17,788 bases of DNA, taken from the NCBI GenBank assembly GCA_020344295.1, contig CP070819.1, forward strand, positions 1,192,260-1,210,047, given 5' to 3'. Every line of letters begins with the position of its first letter. Within the stretch, counting starts at the first letter, position 1. A program made the position numbers and the translations under genes. Shown here piece after piece: positions 1 to 6,878 of this stretch. The notes beneath the pieces were generated by a model that searched no databases, was not told the DNA's origin, and worked only from the letters and a program-made list of their open reading frames with translations. This DNA is from Dehalococcoidia bacterium. Its GTDB lineage: Bacteria; Chloroflexota; Dehalococcoidia; SZUA-161.

Positions 1-45
1 CCGCCGGTTAAGAGCAACAGCAGTTAGAGATCTGGTACATTGTGG

Positions 46-65
46 ATTCCTGCTTCCGCAGGAAT
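46..65. repeat. Perfect short hairpin downstream of feoB (REP/dRS3-like)
   Basis: ATTCCTGC-TTCC-GCAGGAAT forms a perfect 8-bp stem with a 4-base loop, about 45 bases beyond the feoB stop codon. There is no T-tract on either strand, so it is a poor intrinsic terminator. Short ATTCC...GGAAT palindromes of this kind occur as dispersed intergenic repeats in many bacterial genomes (for example dRS3 in Neisseria). Only one clear copy is in this window, so its repeat status is inferred. Confidence 0.5.
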
Positions 66-110
66 GATATCGAGGGGATACGAATTTATCTCTAGTGCCT
101 CCTTCTATTT

Positions 111-1823
111 TCATAGCAGAACAACGTTCAATAATCCGCCAACCACTATCGTTGCTGCTATCATAACCCCGATTGCCATGAGCAGGCCTCTGAAGCCCAG
201 CTCCCGGGCGAGCACAACAAATGCGGCGATGCAGGGGAAGAACATGGTGAGTACGACACTGCCCACAACCAGTTGATCGGCGCTGAGCGCAAGCGGGGCG
301 AGAAGACCGATGGCGATGTCCTTGCGCAGCAAGCCGACCACTATGGCAACTACCGCGGCCTCGGGCAGCCCGAAAATCCCGCTGACAACCGGGGCGGTGA
401 CTTCTGCAATCTTGTCGAAAACCCCCAGCGAGATAAGGATGCTCACGACCAGGATTGCGAGCAGGATTATGGGCAGAGCCTCCCTGAGGAAGCCGTACAC
501 TCTCATCCAGAGCTTCTGAAGCATGGCCCTCCAGTGAGGTATACGATAGGGCGGAATCTCGATGAGGATCTCGGGGCTGAATCCTCTGACCGTGCGGTTC
601 AGGACGAATCCGAGGACCAGCCATACCATAAACAGGGTTCCATAGACCATTGCCAGATATTGCACTCCCTGCTCACCCACCAAGCCGATGATCATGGCCT
701 GGGACGCGGCGCACGGGATGGCGATGGAGATGAGCGTCGCCGTGATCAGCCTCTCCCGTCTGCTCTCCAGTATGCGCGTGGCCATGATCGCGGGCACACA
801 GCAACCCAGTCCCAGCATGGTGGGAATAATAGCGTAGCCGTGCAGCCCGATGCGGTGCATCAGATTATCGAGGAGTACGGCCAGACGGGGAAGGTAGCCC
901 ACGTCCTCCAGGACTCCCAGCACCAGATAGAAGGCGAGGATGTAGGGAAGAACGGCACCAAGCGGTATGAACAGGCCCGTGGTCAGCACTCCCATCGACT
1001 GTGAGTAGTCGACCGCCCCGTCGAACAGGTTGCCGATTAGTACGTCGTGCCAGAATCCTTCGGAACCCAAGAGTTCGCTCAATTCCATCATCACCGGGGT
1101 CCAGAGCCTGTCGAAGAGCGGCTCCATAACATAGCCGATCAATCCCTCGCCGATGGAGCGAATGATAACGAACGATACGGCAAGCACCATGACAGCTATG
1201 GGAAGGCCGGTCAGCGGCTTGAGGGACGCATCCTGCAGGCGTTCCAGCCACGTATGATGGCGATGGCTAAGTGTCTGGACTTCGTTGATGATGCTGCCAA
1301 CAGCGGCCCAGCGCTCGTCGCGGGTGCGCTCGGTCATCTCCGGGGAGGCAGCCTCCGGAATACGGTTGGCCAGCTCCTTCATACCCTCGCCGGTCAGCGC
1401 TACTGTGGGGACGACCGGAACTCCCAGGAGTTCCTCCAATCTGGCTGTGTTGATTTCTATCCCACGGTGTTTGGTCTCATCCCAGATATTGAGTGCAACA
1501 ATAACCGGGATATCCCTCTCAAGTAGTTCGAGGGTCAGGTAGAGGTTGCGCTCCATATTGGTGGCATCGAGGACGTTGATCACCACATCTCCGGTCTGAA
1601 GGAGCCGGGATGCGACCTCCTCGGCCTTGGAGGTGGGTTCCAGGGTATAGGTGCCGGGGACATCGATGACCTCAACTTGCTCCTCGCCCAGCATGAGGGA
1701 GCCCTTGGTGAATCCAACCGTTGTGCCGGGGTAATTTGAGGCGATTACTTTGGTTCCGGTGAGGCGGGAGAAGAAGGCGCTCTTCCCAACATTGGGGTTG
1801 CCCATCAGGAGTATTCGTCTCAT
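111..1823 (-). CDS. feoB: Ferrous iron transporter FeoB (short form)
   Basis: Inner-membrane Fe(II) transporter with a cytosolic G-protein domain. The N-terminal GTPase shows G1 GNPNVGKS at residues 8-15, G3 DVPG at 54-57 and a G4-like NIWD at 112-115. The membrane part carries the two conserved Gate regions: GCCVP around residues 340-344 and IPCAAS around 369-374. A third PC pair follows at 530-531, and there are several hydrophobic helices up to the C-terminus. At 570 residues it is shorter than the roughly 700-770 residues of enterobacterial FeoB. The ATG at 1823 gives a normal FeoB N-terminus. It has no well-spaced ribosome site of its own, and its ATGA overlaps the stop of a six-residue ORF (see that entry). 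It follows feoA by 47 bases in the same direction. Family assignment is secure. Confidence 0.97.
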   Translation of the reverse strand: MRRILLMGNPNVGKSAFFSRLTGTKVIASNYPGTTVGFTKGSLMLGEEQVEVIDVPGTYTLEPTSKAEEVASRLLQTGDVVINVLDATNMERNLYLTLELLERDIPVIVALNIWDETKHRGIEINTARLEELLGVPVVPTVALTGEGMKELANRIPEAASPEMTERTRDERWAAVGSIINEVQTLSHRHHTWLERLQDASLKPLTGLPIAVMVLAVSFVIIRSIGEGLIGYVMEPLFDRLWTPVMMELSELLGSEGFWHDVLIGNLFDGAVDYSQSMGVLTTGLFIPLGAVLPYILAFYLVLGVLEDVGYLPRLAVLLDNLMHRIGLHGYAIIPTMLGLGCCVPAIMATRILESRRERLITATLISIAIPCAASQAMIIGLVGEQGVQYLAMVYGTLFMVWLVLGFVLNRTVRGFSPEILIEIPPYRIPHWRAMLQKLWMRVYGFLREALPIILLAILVVSILISLGVFDKIAEVTAPVVSGIFGLPEAAVVAIVVGLLRKDIAIGLLAPLALSADQLVVGSVVLTMFFPCIAAFVVLARELGFRGLLMAIGVMIAATIVVGGLLNVVLL

Positions 1824-1840
1824 TCCTTCAGGGCGGTCAT
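1820..1840 (-). other. Mini-ORF (6 residues) overlapping the feoB start
   Basis: On the minus strand an AGGAG sits six bases before an ATG that opens the reading frame M-T-A-L-K-E-stop. The TGA stop shares the ATGA with the feoB start codon. The only purine-rich stretch directly before the feoB ATG (AAGGA) touches it with no spacing. Translation of feoB may therefore depend on ribosomes finishing this mini-ORF. That is inference; a chance ORF, or one base or indel error that split the true N-terminus, is also possible. Confidence 0.35.
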
Positions 1841-1870
1841 TCTCAACTCCTGTGCTATGACATGACGAGC

Positions 1871-2125
1871 TCAGGGCTTCTTTTCCTCCACGTCGACCAC
1901 TATCTTGCCCGCCATGCCGTGGCCGATAGCGACCTGGGATCGGTCTACCCTGACGGTCACTGGTCCTCGCAGGAACATGGAGCTGACCTTGGTTATACGC
2001 TTGCCCGGCCTGATGCCGAGTGAATTGAGGCGGTTGAACAGGTGAGTCCCGCCCAGTATCTCAACTACTTTGCCTGATTGACCTGCATGCATGTGGCGGA
2101 CAGTTATTGGCTTATCCTCTTTCAC
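1871..2125 (-). CDS. feoA: Ferrous iron transport protein A (FeoA, SH3-like)
   Basis: A small cytosolic SH3-fold protein of 84 residues thought to assist FeoB. Sequence typical of the family: a central LNSLGIRPGKRI segment (residues about 33-44), then LRGPVTVRVDRSQVAIG and a terminal MAGKIVV strand. The start is GTG at 2125, chosen because AAAGGA lies six bases upstream. It is followed 47 bases later by feoB, so the two almost certainly share a transcript. The putative metalloregulator site at 2174-2189 is about 50 bases before the start, so feoAB may have its own regulated promoter in the 81-base gap after the repressor gene, in addition to read-through. Confidence 0.95.
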   Translation of the reverse strand: MKEDKPITVRHMHAGQSGKVVEILGGTHLFNRLNSLGIRPGKRITKVSSMFLRGPVTVRVDRSQVAIGHGMAGKIVVDVEEKKP

Positions 2126-2173
2126 TGTGTATCCTTTTCAGAAAGCGATTATTATGCTCGTACCGTACTCCTG

Positions 2174-2189
2174 GTTAGACGAAACTAAC
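2174..2189 (-). promoter_or_regulatory. Putative DtxR/MntR-family operator ahead of feoA
   Basis: GTTAGACGAAACTAAC on the plus strand is an imperfect dyad with GTTAG/CTAAC arms and a 6-base centre. Read on the opposite strand (GTTAGTTTCGTCTAAC) it matches the site at 2723-2738 at 14 of 16 positions. It lies in the 81-base gap between the repressor gene and feoA, upstream of a CATAAT hexamer that could serve as a -10. The pairing of two near-identical dyads at the two likely promoters of a metal-uptake locus is the main support. Confidence 0.7.
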
Positions 2190-2206
2190 TTTCAGGAGTA
2201 AAAAAA

Positions 2207-2689
2207 TCAACTCTCCTTTTCCAAGCAGTTAGCTACAATCTCCTGATCACGTTCACCATGCTCAACGAAGTAATTGAATCCTTTGTGCCACAAAGGTTCA
2301 CCCCTGGGGCACGTAAGGACGAACTCCACGAACTTCGCCAGCCGTTCCAGGCTTGTTGGGCTTAATGAATGCTCCACCTTACAGGCGTCTTCCTGAGCCG
2401 TATCGCTGTCGACCCCAAGTATCTCGGACAGGAACCGGAAGAGGACTTCGTGGCGGCGCATAACCTCCTCAGCAATCTTCCTGCCCTTGCCGGTAAGCTC
2501 AACATGACCATATCTCCGATGCTTTACGAGGCCATCTTCACTTAGTTTATGCAGGGCTGCCGTAACACTGGGCTTCTTTACACCGAGCCTTTTGCTTATC
2601 TGGGTCACCCTCACTTCGACCTCTTCCTCGCGGAGTACCGCTATCGCCTCGAGGTAGTCTTCCATGCTGGCTGTTCGCTCGGTGGTCAT
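2207..2689 (-). CDS. DtxR/MntR-family metal-dependent repressor
   Basis: A 160-residue iron- or manganese-sensing transcriptional repressor. A winged helix-turn-helix covers residues about 8-66, with recognition region GVKKPSVTAALHKL. A helical dimerisation/metal domain follows, with candidate ligands D11, E14, H80, C103, E106 and H107. D11/E14 resemble MntR, while C103-x2-E106-H107 resembles DtxR/IdeR, so the metal preference is ambiguous. There is no C-terminal SH3 domain; the size is MntR-like. The start is ATG at 2689 (AAGGGG six bases upstream) rather than the ATG at 2740. The consensus promoter places transcription start near 2736, which excludes 2740, and the 2740 form would add an atypical N-terminus. 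The next genes are feoA and feoB, so Fe(II) is the likely signal. Confidence 0.92.
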   Translation of the reverse strand: MTTERTASMEDYLEAIAVLREEEVEVRVTQISKRLGVKKPSVTAALHKLSEDGLVKHRRYGHVELTGKGRKIAEEVMRRHEVLFRFLSEILGVDSDTAQEDACKVEHSLSPTSLERLAKFVEFVLTCPRGEPLWHKGFNYFVEHGERDQEIVANCLEKES

Positions 2690-2721
2690 TGAGAGCCCCT
2701 TGAAATCGTACTTAAATGTAT

Positions 2722-2739
2722 TGTTAGTCTTGTCTAACA
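2722..2739 (-). promoter_or_regulatory. Putative autoregulatory operator of the DtxR-family gene
   Basis: TGTTAGTCTTGTCTAACA has perfect 6-base outer arms (TGTTAG/CTAACA) around TCTTGT. It begins four bases past the -10 box of the repressor promoter and covers the predicted transcription start, the classical place for repression. Its core matches the dyad ahead of feoA in 14 of 16 positions. The GTTAG/CTAAC arms recall those of the IdeR/DtxR box, although the centre is longer here. Confidence 0.75.
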
Positions 2740-2742
2740 TCT

Positions 2743-2771
2743 ATTATATTAGCCTTTCCTCGTCATGTCAA
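2743..2771 (-). promoter_or_regulatory. Consensus sigma-70-type promoter of the dtxR-family/feoAB unit
   Basis: On the minus strand TTGACA (2766-2771), a 17-base spacer and TATAAT (2743-2748) match the consensus at all 12 positions with ideal spacing. Predicted transcription start is near 2736, inside the dyad operator. A perfect promoter is usual where a repressor sets the level. Confidence 0.88.
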
Positions 2772-2866
2772 GGCCTGAAATTGATAACAATTAAACAATC
2801 ATTTTTATACCCACCCGGAATGTGGATTGCGGGGGCATTAGCGTCCGCACCCCCATAGTATCGAAA

Positions 2867-2895
2867 TTGACAAGCGAGAGGCCTGAAGGTATTAT
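2867..2895 (+). promoter_or_regulatory. Near-consensus promoter of the crotonase operon
   Basis: TTGACA (2867-2872), a 17-base spacer and TATTAT (2890-2895) match the consensus at 11 of 12 positions. Transcription would start near 2902, leaving a leader of about 50 bases before the GTG start at 2952. It is divergent from the metalloregulator promoter, about 95 bases away. Confidence 0.82.
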
Positions 2896-2951
2896 TCCCT
2901 CGGGCATTAGTGCTTTATGAACTAAGTCGAAAAGCGAGAAGGAGGTTCGAA

Positions 2952-3764
2952 GTGCCTTATAAATCGATAATACTTGAGAAGGCGGATATGCTGGCAACGA
3001 TAACGCTGAATAAGCCCGATATAAACAATGCCTTCGATGAGCCCATGATGGAAGAGATCGATGACGCAATTAACGATGTTGCCGCGGACAGGGGTGTCCG
3101 GGTTGTGATAATTACCGGTGCCGGTAAGGCTTTCTGTGCCGGAGGAGATGTCAGCTACCTGCAGGTTCTTATGGAAAACAGGGCGCATATCGCGAGGACT
3201 GTGATAGGCGATGTGGTGCGGAGGCAGGGCACCATGCCCACTGTGGTGCTGAAAATAAGGCAGATGATGAAGCCGGTTATCGCCGCGGTCAACGGGATAG
3301 CTGCCGGGGGAGGTATGGGCCTGGCGATTGGATGTGATATGAGGATCGCCTCAGACAAGGCTCGCTTCAGCACCGTTTTTATCAAGAGAGGCGTCATACC
3401 TGATTGTGCTGCCACATTCAACCTTCCCCGCATTATCGGAATGGCCAAAGCATGTGAGCTGATACTAAAAGGCAACATTATTAGTGCCCAGGAGGCTGAG
3501 CAAATAGGCCTCGTAAACAAAGTAGTGCCTCACGATGAATTGATGAAGGCAACGAGGGAGTTTGCCGGGGAGATAGCTAAGAACCCGCCGATAGCTGTGG
3601 GGCTGGCGAAAGCAGCCATGTACAAGGGTATGCTCGAGCCGGATATCGGCAGTCAGATGGACTACGAGGCGTATATACAGAATGCTTTAATGGCTACCGA
3701 AGACTTCGAGGAGGGGATCAAGTCCTTCTTCGAGAAGCGCGAGCCGGTGTTTAAAGGCAAGTAG
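2952..3764 (+). CDS. Crotonase-fold (enoyl-CoA hydratase/isomerase family) protein 1
   Basis: Acyl-CoA-processing enzyme of the crotonase superfamily, 270 residues. The GTG at 2952 was chosen because AGAAGGAGG ends six bases before it and the resulting N-terminus aligns with the two downstream paralogues. The upstream ATG at 2910 would add a basic 14-residue leader. Oxyanion-hole regions are GAGKAFCAGGD (residues 57-65) and AAGGGMG (117-123). By alignment with rat mitochondrial enoyl-CoA hydratase the two catalytic glutamates (E144, E164) are replaced by G123 and F143. Instead GVIPD places Asp at 151, the position of the catalytic Asp in PaaG-type isomerases and 4-chlorobenzoyl-CoA dehalogenase. 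It is therefore more likely an isomerase or other CoA-ester enzyme than a classical hydratase. It is the first of three tandem paralogues; the gap to the next is 59 bases. Substrate unknown. Confidence 0.92.
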   Translation: MPYKSIILEKADMLATITLNKPDINNAFDEPMMEEIDDAINDVAADRGVRVVIITGAGKAFCAGGDVSYLQVLMENRAHIARTVIGDVVRRQGTMPTVVLKIRQMMKPVIAAVNGIAAGGGMGLAIGCDMRIASDKARFSTVFIKRGVIPDCAATFNLPRIIGMAKACELILKGNIISAQEAEQIGLVNKVVPHDELMKATREFAGEIAKNPPIAVGLAKAAMYKGMLEPDIGSQMDYEAYIQNALMATEDFEEGIKSFFEKREPVFKGK

Positions 3765-3823
3765 TCGAGTAATTGTCCATATTACAGGACAGTCACAATC
3801 CTATTTGAGGAAAGGGGTGCTCA

Positions 3824-4633
3824 TTGGCATACGAGACGGTTATCTATGAGAAAGAGGATAACATCGCGATTATGACCCTCAACCGGCCCGAGGTCAAGAA
3901 CGCTTTTGACCGCACGATGCAGACGGAGATGGACCTGGTACTGACTGAGGTAGCCAGGGACATGGATGCCAGGGCGCTGATAATCACCGGTGCGGGAAAC
4001 GCATTCTGCTCCGGGGCCGACATAGCATATCTGATGTCTGTGAGCTCGGACCACACCCTCCATATGACGACGATGGAGGAGATGATACGCGGTGACGGGA
4101 ATGTACTGACTACGGTGCTAAAGATCAGAAACATGCCCAAACCCGTTATCGCTGCCGTTAACGGCGTGGCCGCGGGTGGAGGATTTGCCATCGCGCTGGC
4201 CTGCGATATCAGGCTGGCGGCTGATACTGCACGCTTCAATATGGTATTCACCAAGCGAGGAGTTATACCCGAGTCCGGTTCTACTCTTACTCTGCCACGC
4301 CTGATTGGCACTGCCCGCGCGCTGGAACTGGTGTTCACTGCGGAGACGGTGGATGCGGCTGAGGCGGATCGTATAGGTCTGGTGAACAGGGTGCACCCCG
4401 CCGACCAGTTGATGACAGCAGCCAAGGAGCTGGCTGCCAAGATGGCCCAGAACTCGCCCATAGCGATGGGATTCGCGAAGGCAGCCATTTACCGGGGTAT
4501 GGTCGAGACCGACCTCGCCGCGCAGATGGACTACGAAGCGTATGTTGAGAACGTCCTGTTCGGAACGGAGGATATGAAGGAGGGTATCGCGGCGTTTCTG
4601 GAGGGAAGGCCTCCCAAGTTTCCGGGCAGGTAG
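3824..4633 (+). CDS. Crotonase-fold (enoyl-CoA hydratase/isomerase family) protein 2
   Basis: Second of three tandem paralogues, 269 residues. The start is an uncommon TTG at 3824; a GAGGAAAGGGG lies about seven bases before it and the N-terminus aligns with its neighbours. Oxyanion-hole segments are GAGNAFCSGAD (56-66) and VAAGGGFA (115-122). The positions of the two hydratase glutamates hold A122 and F142. The GVIPE motif puts Glu150 where paralogues 1 and 3 have Asp, so an acidic group is kept but lengthened. The C-terminal helices (QMDYEAYVENVLFGTEDMKEG) are shared with paralogue 1 and form the usual trimerisation/CoA-binding end. Likely an acyl-CoA isomerase or related enzyme; the substrate cannot be read from the sequence. 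It lies 22 bases before the next gene in one operon. Confidence 0.92.
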   Translation: MAYETVIYEKEDNIAIMTLNRPEVKNAFDRTMQTEMDLVLTEVARDMDARALIITGAGNAFCSGADIAYLMSVSSDHTLHMTTMEEMIRGDGNVLTTVLKIRNMPKPVIAAVNGVAAGGGFAIALACDIRLAADTARFNMVFTKRGVIPESGSTLTLPRLIGTARALELVFTAETVDAAEADRIGLVNRVHPADQLMTAAKELAAKMAQNSPIAMGFAKAAIYRGMVETDLAAQMDYEAYVENVLFGTEDMKEGIAAFLEGRPPKFPGR

Positions 4634-4655
4634 CCAAGTCAGCAGGAGGTAAACG

Positions 4656-5441
4656 ATGGCCGTCGAAGGGCTGGTCTTCAACAAAGAGGACGGGATAGCC
4701 ACCATTACCTTCGATCGTCCTGAGAAGCTGAATGCGGTCACCGAGGCGATGCGGACGGAGGTGCACCGCATCGCCACCGAGCTTCGTAGTGACGACGAAG
4801 TGAAGGTGCTCATTATTACCGGTGCCGGTGAGGCCTTCAGCACCGGCGCCGACGCCAGCGAGCTGACTGCGGACTACAGCGGGCCGATTGAGCCGTATAT
4901 TCTCAAGAGGCCTCTGGGGTGGTGGACGCTGCCCGTGCGCTATTTCCCCAAACCCACCATAGCTGCCATCCCCGGGGTGGTTGCCGGCGTGACCTTTTCA
5001 CTGGCTCTGGCCTGTGACTTCAGATTCGCTTCTGACAAGGCCAGATTCAGCATGGTGTTTATCAAGAGAGGGCTTGTCCCCGATGGCGGTGCCACCTACT
5101 ATCTCCCCCGGATGGTCGGCACATCTAAGGCCCTGGAGCTGATGCTGATGGGAGACACGATCGATGCGAATGAAGCGGAGCGGCTTGGCCTGGTGAACAG
5201 GGTGGTGCCGCATGAGGAGCTGATGAAAGTGACCAGGGAGTTCGCCGCCCGGATTGCCAGCGGACCGTCGGTTGCCATCGAGCTGATTAAAAAGGGTGTG
5301 TATAAGGGTGCTGTGGGTGAGCTCGAGGCCCAGCTGGACTTCGAGACGCTCGCCCAGCGTATCTGCTTCCAGACGGAGGACTTCAAGGAAGGTATTGCGT
5401 CGTTTCTGGAGAAGAGGCAGCCGAAGTTCAAAGGCCGCTAA
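4656..5441 (+). CDS. Crotonase-fold (enoyl-CoA hydratase/isomerase family) protein 3
   Basis: Third tandem paralogue, 261 residues, ATG at 4656 with AGGAGG seven bases upstream. The first oxyanion segment is GAGEAFSTGAD (56-66). The second, normally AAGGG, is VVAGVTFS (108-115), so the glycine that usually donates the backbone amide is replaced by V112. The hydratase glutamate positions hold S115 and F135, while GLVPD supplies Asp143 as in PaaG-like isomerases. Residues 70-100 are also rearranged relative to paralogues 1 and 2 (ADYSGPIEPYILKRPLGWW), suggesting a different acyl pocket. It is the last gene of the operon and is followed within 20 bases by a hairpin terminator shared with the convergent radA. 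Confidence 0.92.
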   Translation: MAVEGLVFNKEDGIATITFDRPEKLNAVTEAMRTEVHRIATELRSDDEVKVLIITGAGEAFSTGADASELTADYSGPIEPYILKRPLGWWTLPVRYFPKPTIAAIPGVVAGVTFSLALACDFRFASDKARFSMVFIKRGLVPDGGATYYLPRMVGTSKALELMLMGDTIDANEAERLGLVNRVVPHEELMKVTREFAARIASGPSVAIELIKKGVYKGAVGELEAQLDFETLAQRICFQTEDFKEGIASFLEKRQPKFKGR

Positions 5442-5459
5442 GAAGTAACTTTGTATAGG

Positions 5460-5485
5460 GACGACCTGTATGGTCGTCTATTTAT
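5460..5485 (+). terminator. Hairpin terminator of the crotonase operon, convergent with radA
   Basis: GACGACC-TGTAT-GGTCGTC (5460-5478) is a perfect 7-bp stem followed on the plus strand by TATTTATT. It lies between two converging genes, and its last base is also the last base of the radA stop codon. On the minus strand no T-tract follows, so it mainly serves the plus-strand operon. Confidence 0.7.
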
Positions 5486-6833
5486 TCTCAAGGCCCAGTT
5501 TCAGCGCCTGGGACAGCGAGCTCACGGTTATGGGCTGGATACCTGGGGGAGGCTTCTGCCCGCTCTGAACCGGTGGCAGGAGGCAGGCCTTGAAGCCGAG
5601 CTTGGCCGCCTCGGCCAGCCGTTTATCCAGCTGCGATACAGTCCTTATCTCCCCGCTGAGCCCGATCTCCCCGAGGGCGACCAGGTCGGGATTGATTCTG
5701 GCGTTGCGCAAACTCGAGGCGATGGCCAGAGCAATGCCCAGGTCGGCAGCCGGCTCATTTACCCTTATCCCCCCGACAGCGTTGGTGATGATGTCCTGAT
5801 TGCCGAGCGACAGCCTAGCTCGCTTGGTGAGGACGGCGGTTATCATGAGCATACGGTTGTAGTCTATGCCGTTCGCATTGCGTCGGGGGAGACCGAAGAC
5901 GGTGGGGCTGGTGAGCGCCTGGATCTCCACCAGCAGTGGCCTCGTGCCCTCGAGGGTGGGGACGACCACCGAGCCGATCGCACCCTCGGACCGCTGCGAG
6001 ATCAGGACCTGGGAGGGATTAGCTATCTCAATGAGCCCCTGGTCCCGCATCTCGAAGACACCGATCTCATTGGTCGAGCCGAAACGGTTCTTGACGCTGC
6101 GCAACAACCGGTCGGCACTGAATCGCTCTCCTTCGAGATACAGCACGACGTCGACGATATGTTCCAGGGTATGCGGGCCCGCAATCGATCCGTCCTTGGT
6201 AACGTGTCCGACCAGCAAAATGGTCGTGTCCGTCGCTTTGGCCCACTGCATCAGTCTGGACGTACACTCGCGCACCTGGGATATGCTGCCCGCTGAGGAG
6301 GCAATCCCGCTCTGGTAGACCGTCTGAATGGAGTCGATGACCACCAGCCGTGGCGATATCTGCGTCCCCCGCTCGATGATGGTTTCTAAATCCGTCTCAG
6401 GCAGGAGGTAGAGCCCCTCCCCCCGGATGCCCAGCCTGTCTGCCCTTAGCTTTATCTGGTGTACCGATTCCTCGCCGGAAACGTAGAGTGCTTCCACGCC
6501 CTTTTCCACAGCAGCCCCCGCCACCTGAAGCAGAAGCGTTGATTTACCGATGCCCGGGTCTCCGCCGATGAGTACCATTGAGCCGGGGACGGCACCGCCG
6601 CCCAGCACCCGGTTGAACTCATTGAGGGGCAGGGCAAGACGGGGCATGGCTTCGGCGGTGAGACTTGAGAGTTCCTGTGGCGGAGTTGATTCAGATTGTT
6701 TTCTTGCGGGGATGGGCTTTACCACTGTCTCGACGTATGTATTCCACTGACCACAGCTGGGGCAATGCCCCATCCATTTAGGGCTGTCATTGCCGCACTG
6801 CTCGCAGATGAAAACGCTTTTAGGTCGGGGCAC
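5478..6833 (-). CDS. radA: DNA repair protein RadA (Sms)
   Basis: RecA-family ATPase that promotes branch migration and processing of recombination intermediates in the cytosol. The 451 residues match the family's length. Domains in order: a four-cysteine zinc finger (C10, C13, C24, C27); an ATPase core with Walker A GDPGIGKST (91-99) and Walker B-type LVVID (163-167); the RadA-specific KNRFG motif (248-252); and a C-terminal Lon-protease-like domain (NRMLMITAVLTKRA onward to the end). The start is GTG at 6833, with AAGGG about eight bases before it. It is transcribed alone, separated from the upstream VOC gene by a long inverted repeat and from the crotonase operon by a convergent hairpin. 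Confidence 0.97.
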   Translation of the reverse strand: MPRPKSVFICEQCGNDSPKWMGHCPSCGQWNTYVETVVKPIPARKQSESTPPQELSSLTAEAMPRLALPLNEFNRVLGGGAVPGSMVLIGGDPGIGKSTLLLQVAGAAVEKGVEALYVSGEESVHQIKLRADRLGIRGEGLYLLPETDLETIIERGTQISPRLVVIDSIQTVYQSGIASSAGSISQVRECTSRLMQWAKATDTTILLVGHVTKDGSIAGPHTLEHIVDVVLYLEGERFSADRLLRSVKNRFGSTNEIGVFEMRDQGLIEIANPSQVLISQRSEGAIGSVVVPTLEGTRPLLVEIQALTSPTVFGLPRRNANGIDYNRMLMITAVLTKRARLSLGNQDIITNAVGGIRVNEPAADLGIALAIASSLRNARINPDLVALGEIGLSGEIRTVSQLDKRLAEAAKLGFKACLLPPVQSGQKPPPGIQPITVSSLSQALKLGLENK

Positions 6834-6878
6834 TGCCTACGCCCTTTCTATCACCGTTAGCTCAGGCATCTCATAGGT

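Noticed and set aside
273..1004. 243-residue plus-strand ORF
   Set aside because: Lies wholly antisense to feoB, has a low-complexity polar composition, no ribosome site and no recognisable domain. It is a shadow of a GC-rich gene.
2690..2740. Extended start (ATG at 2740) for the DtxR-family gene
   Set aside because: The perfect promoter places transcription start downstream of this ATG, a good ribosome site precedes the ATG at 2689, and the extra residues are encoded by the operator.
2833..2910. Direct repeat GGGCATTAG at 2833-2841 and 2902-2910
   Set aside because: Nine bases with no third copy and no further flanking similarity; likely chance.
2910..2951. ATG at 2910 as start of crotonase 1
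   Set aside because: No ribosome site. The added 14 residues do not align with the paralogues, whereas GTG at 2952 has AGAAGGAGG at ideal spacing.
3844..4843. Long minus-strand ORFs opposite the crotonase genes
   Set aside because: Mirror frames of the tandem crotonases with Ser/Ala-rich composition; no start signals.
5451..6296. 281-residue plus-strand ORF after the crotonase operon
   Set aside because: Antisense to radA, begins inside the operon's terminator region, and its sequence mirrors radA codons.
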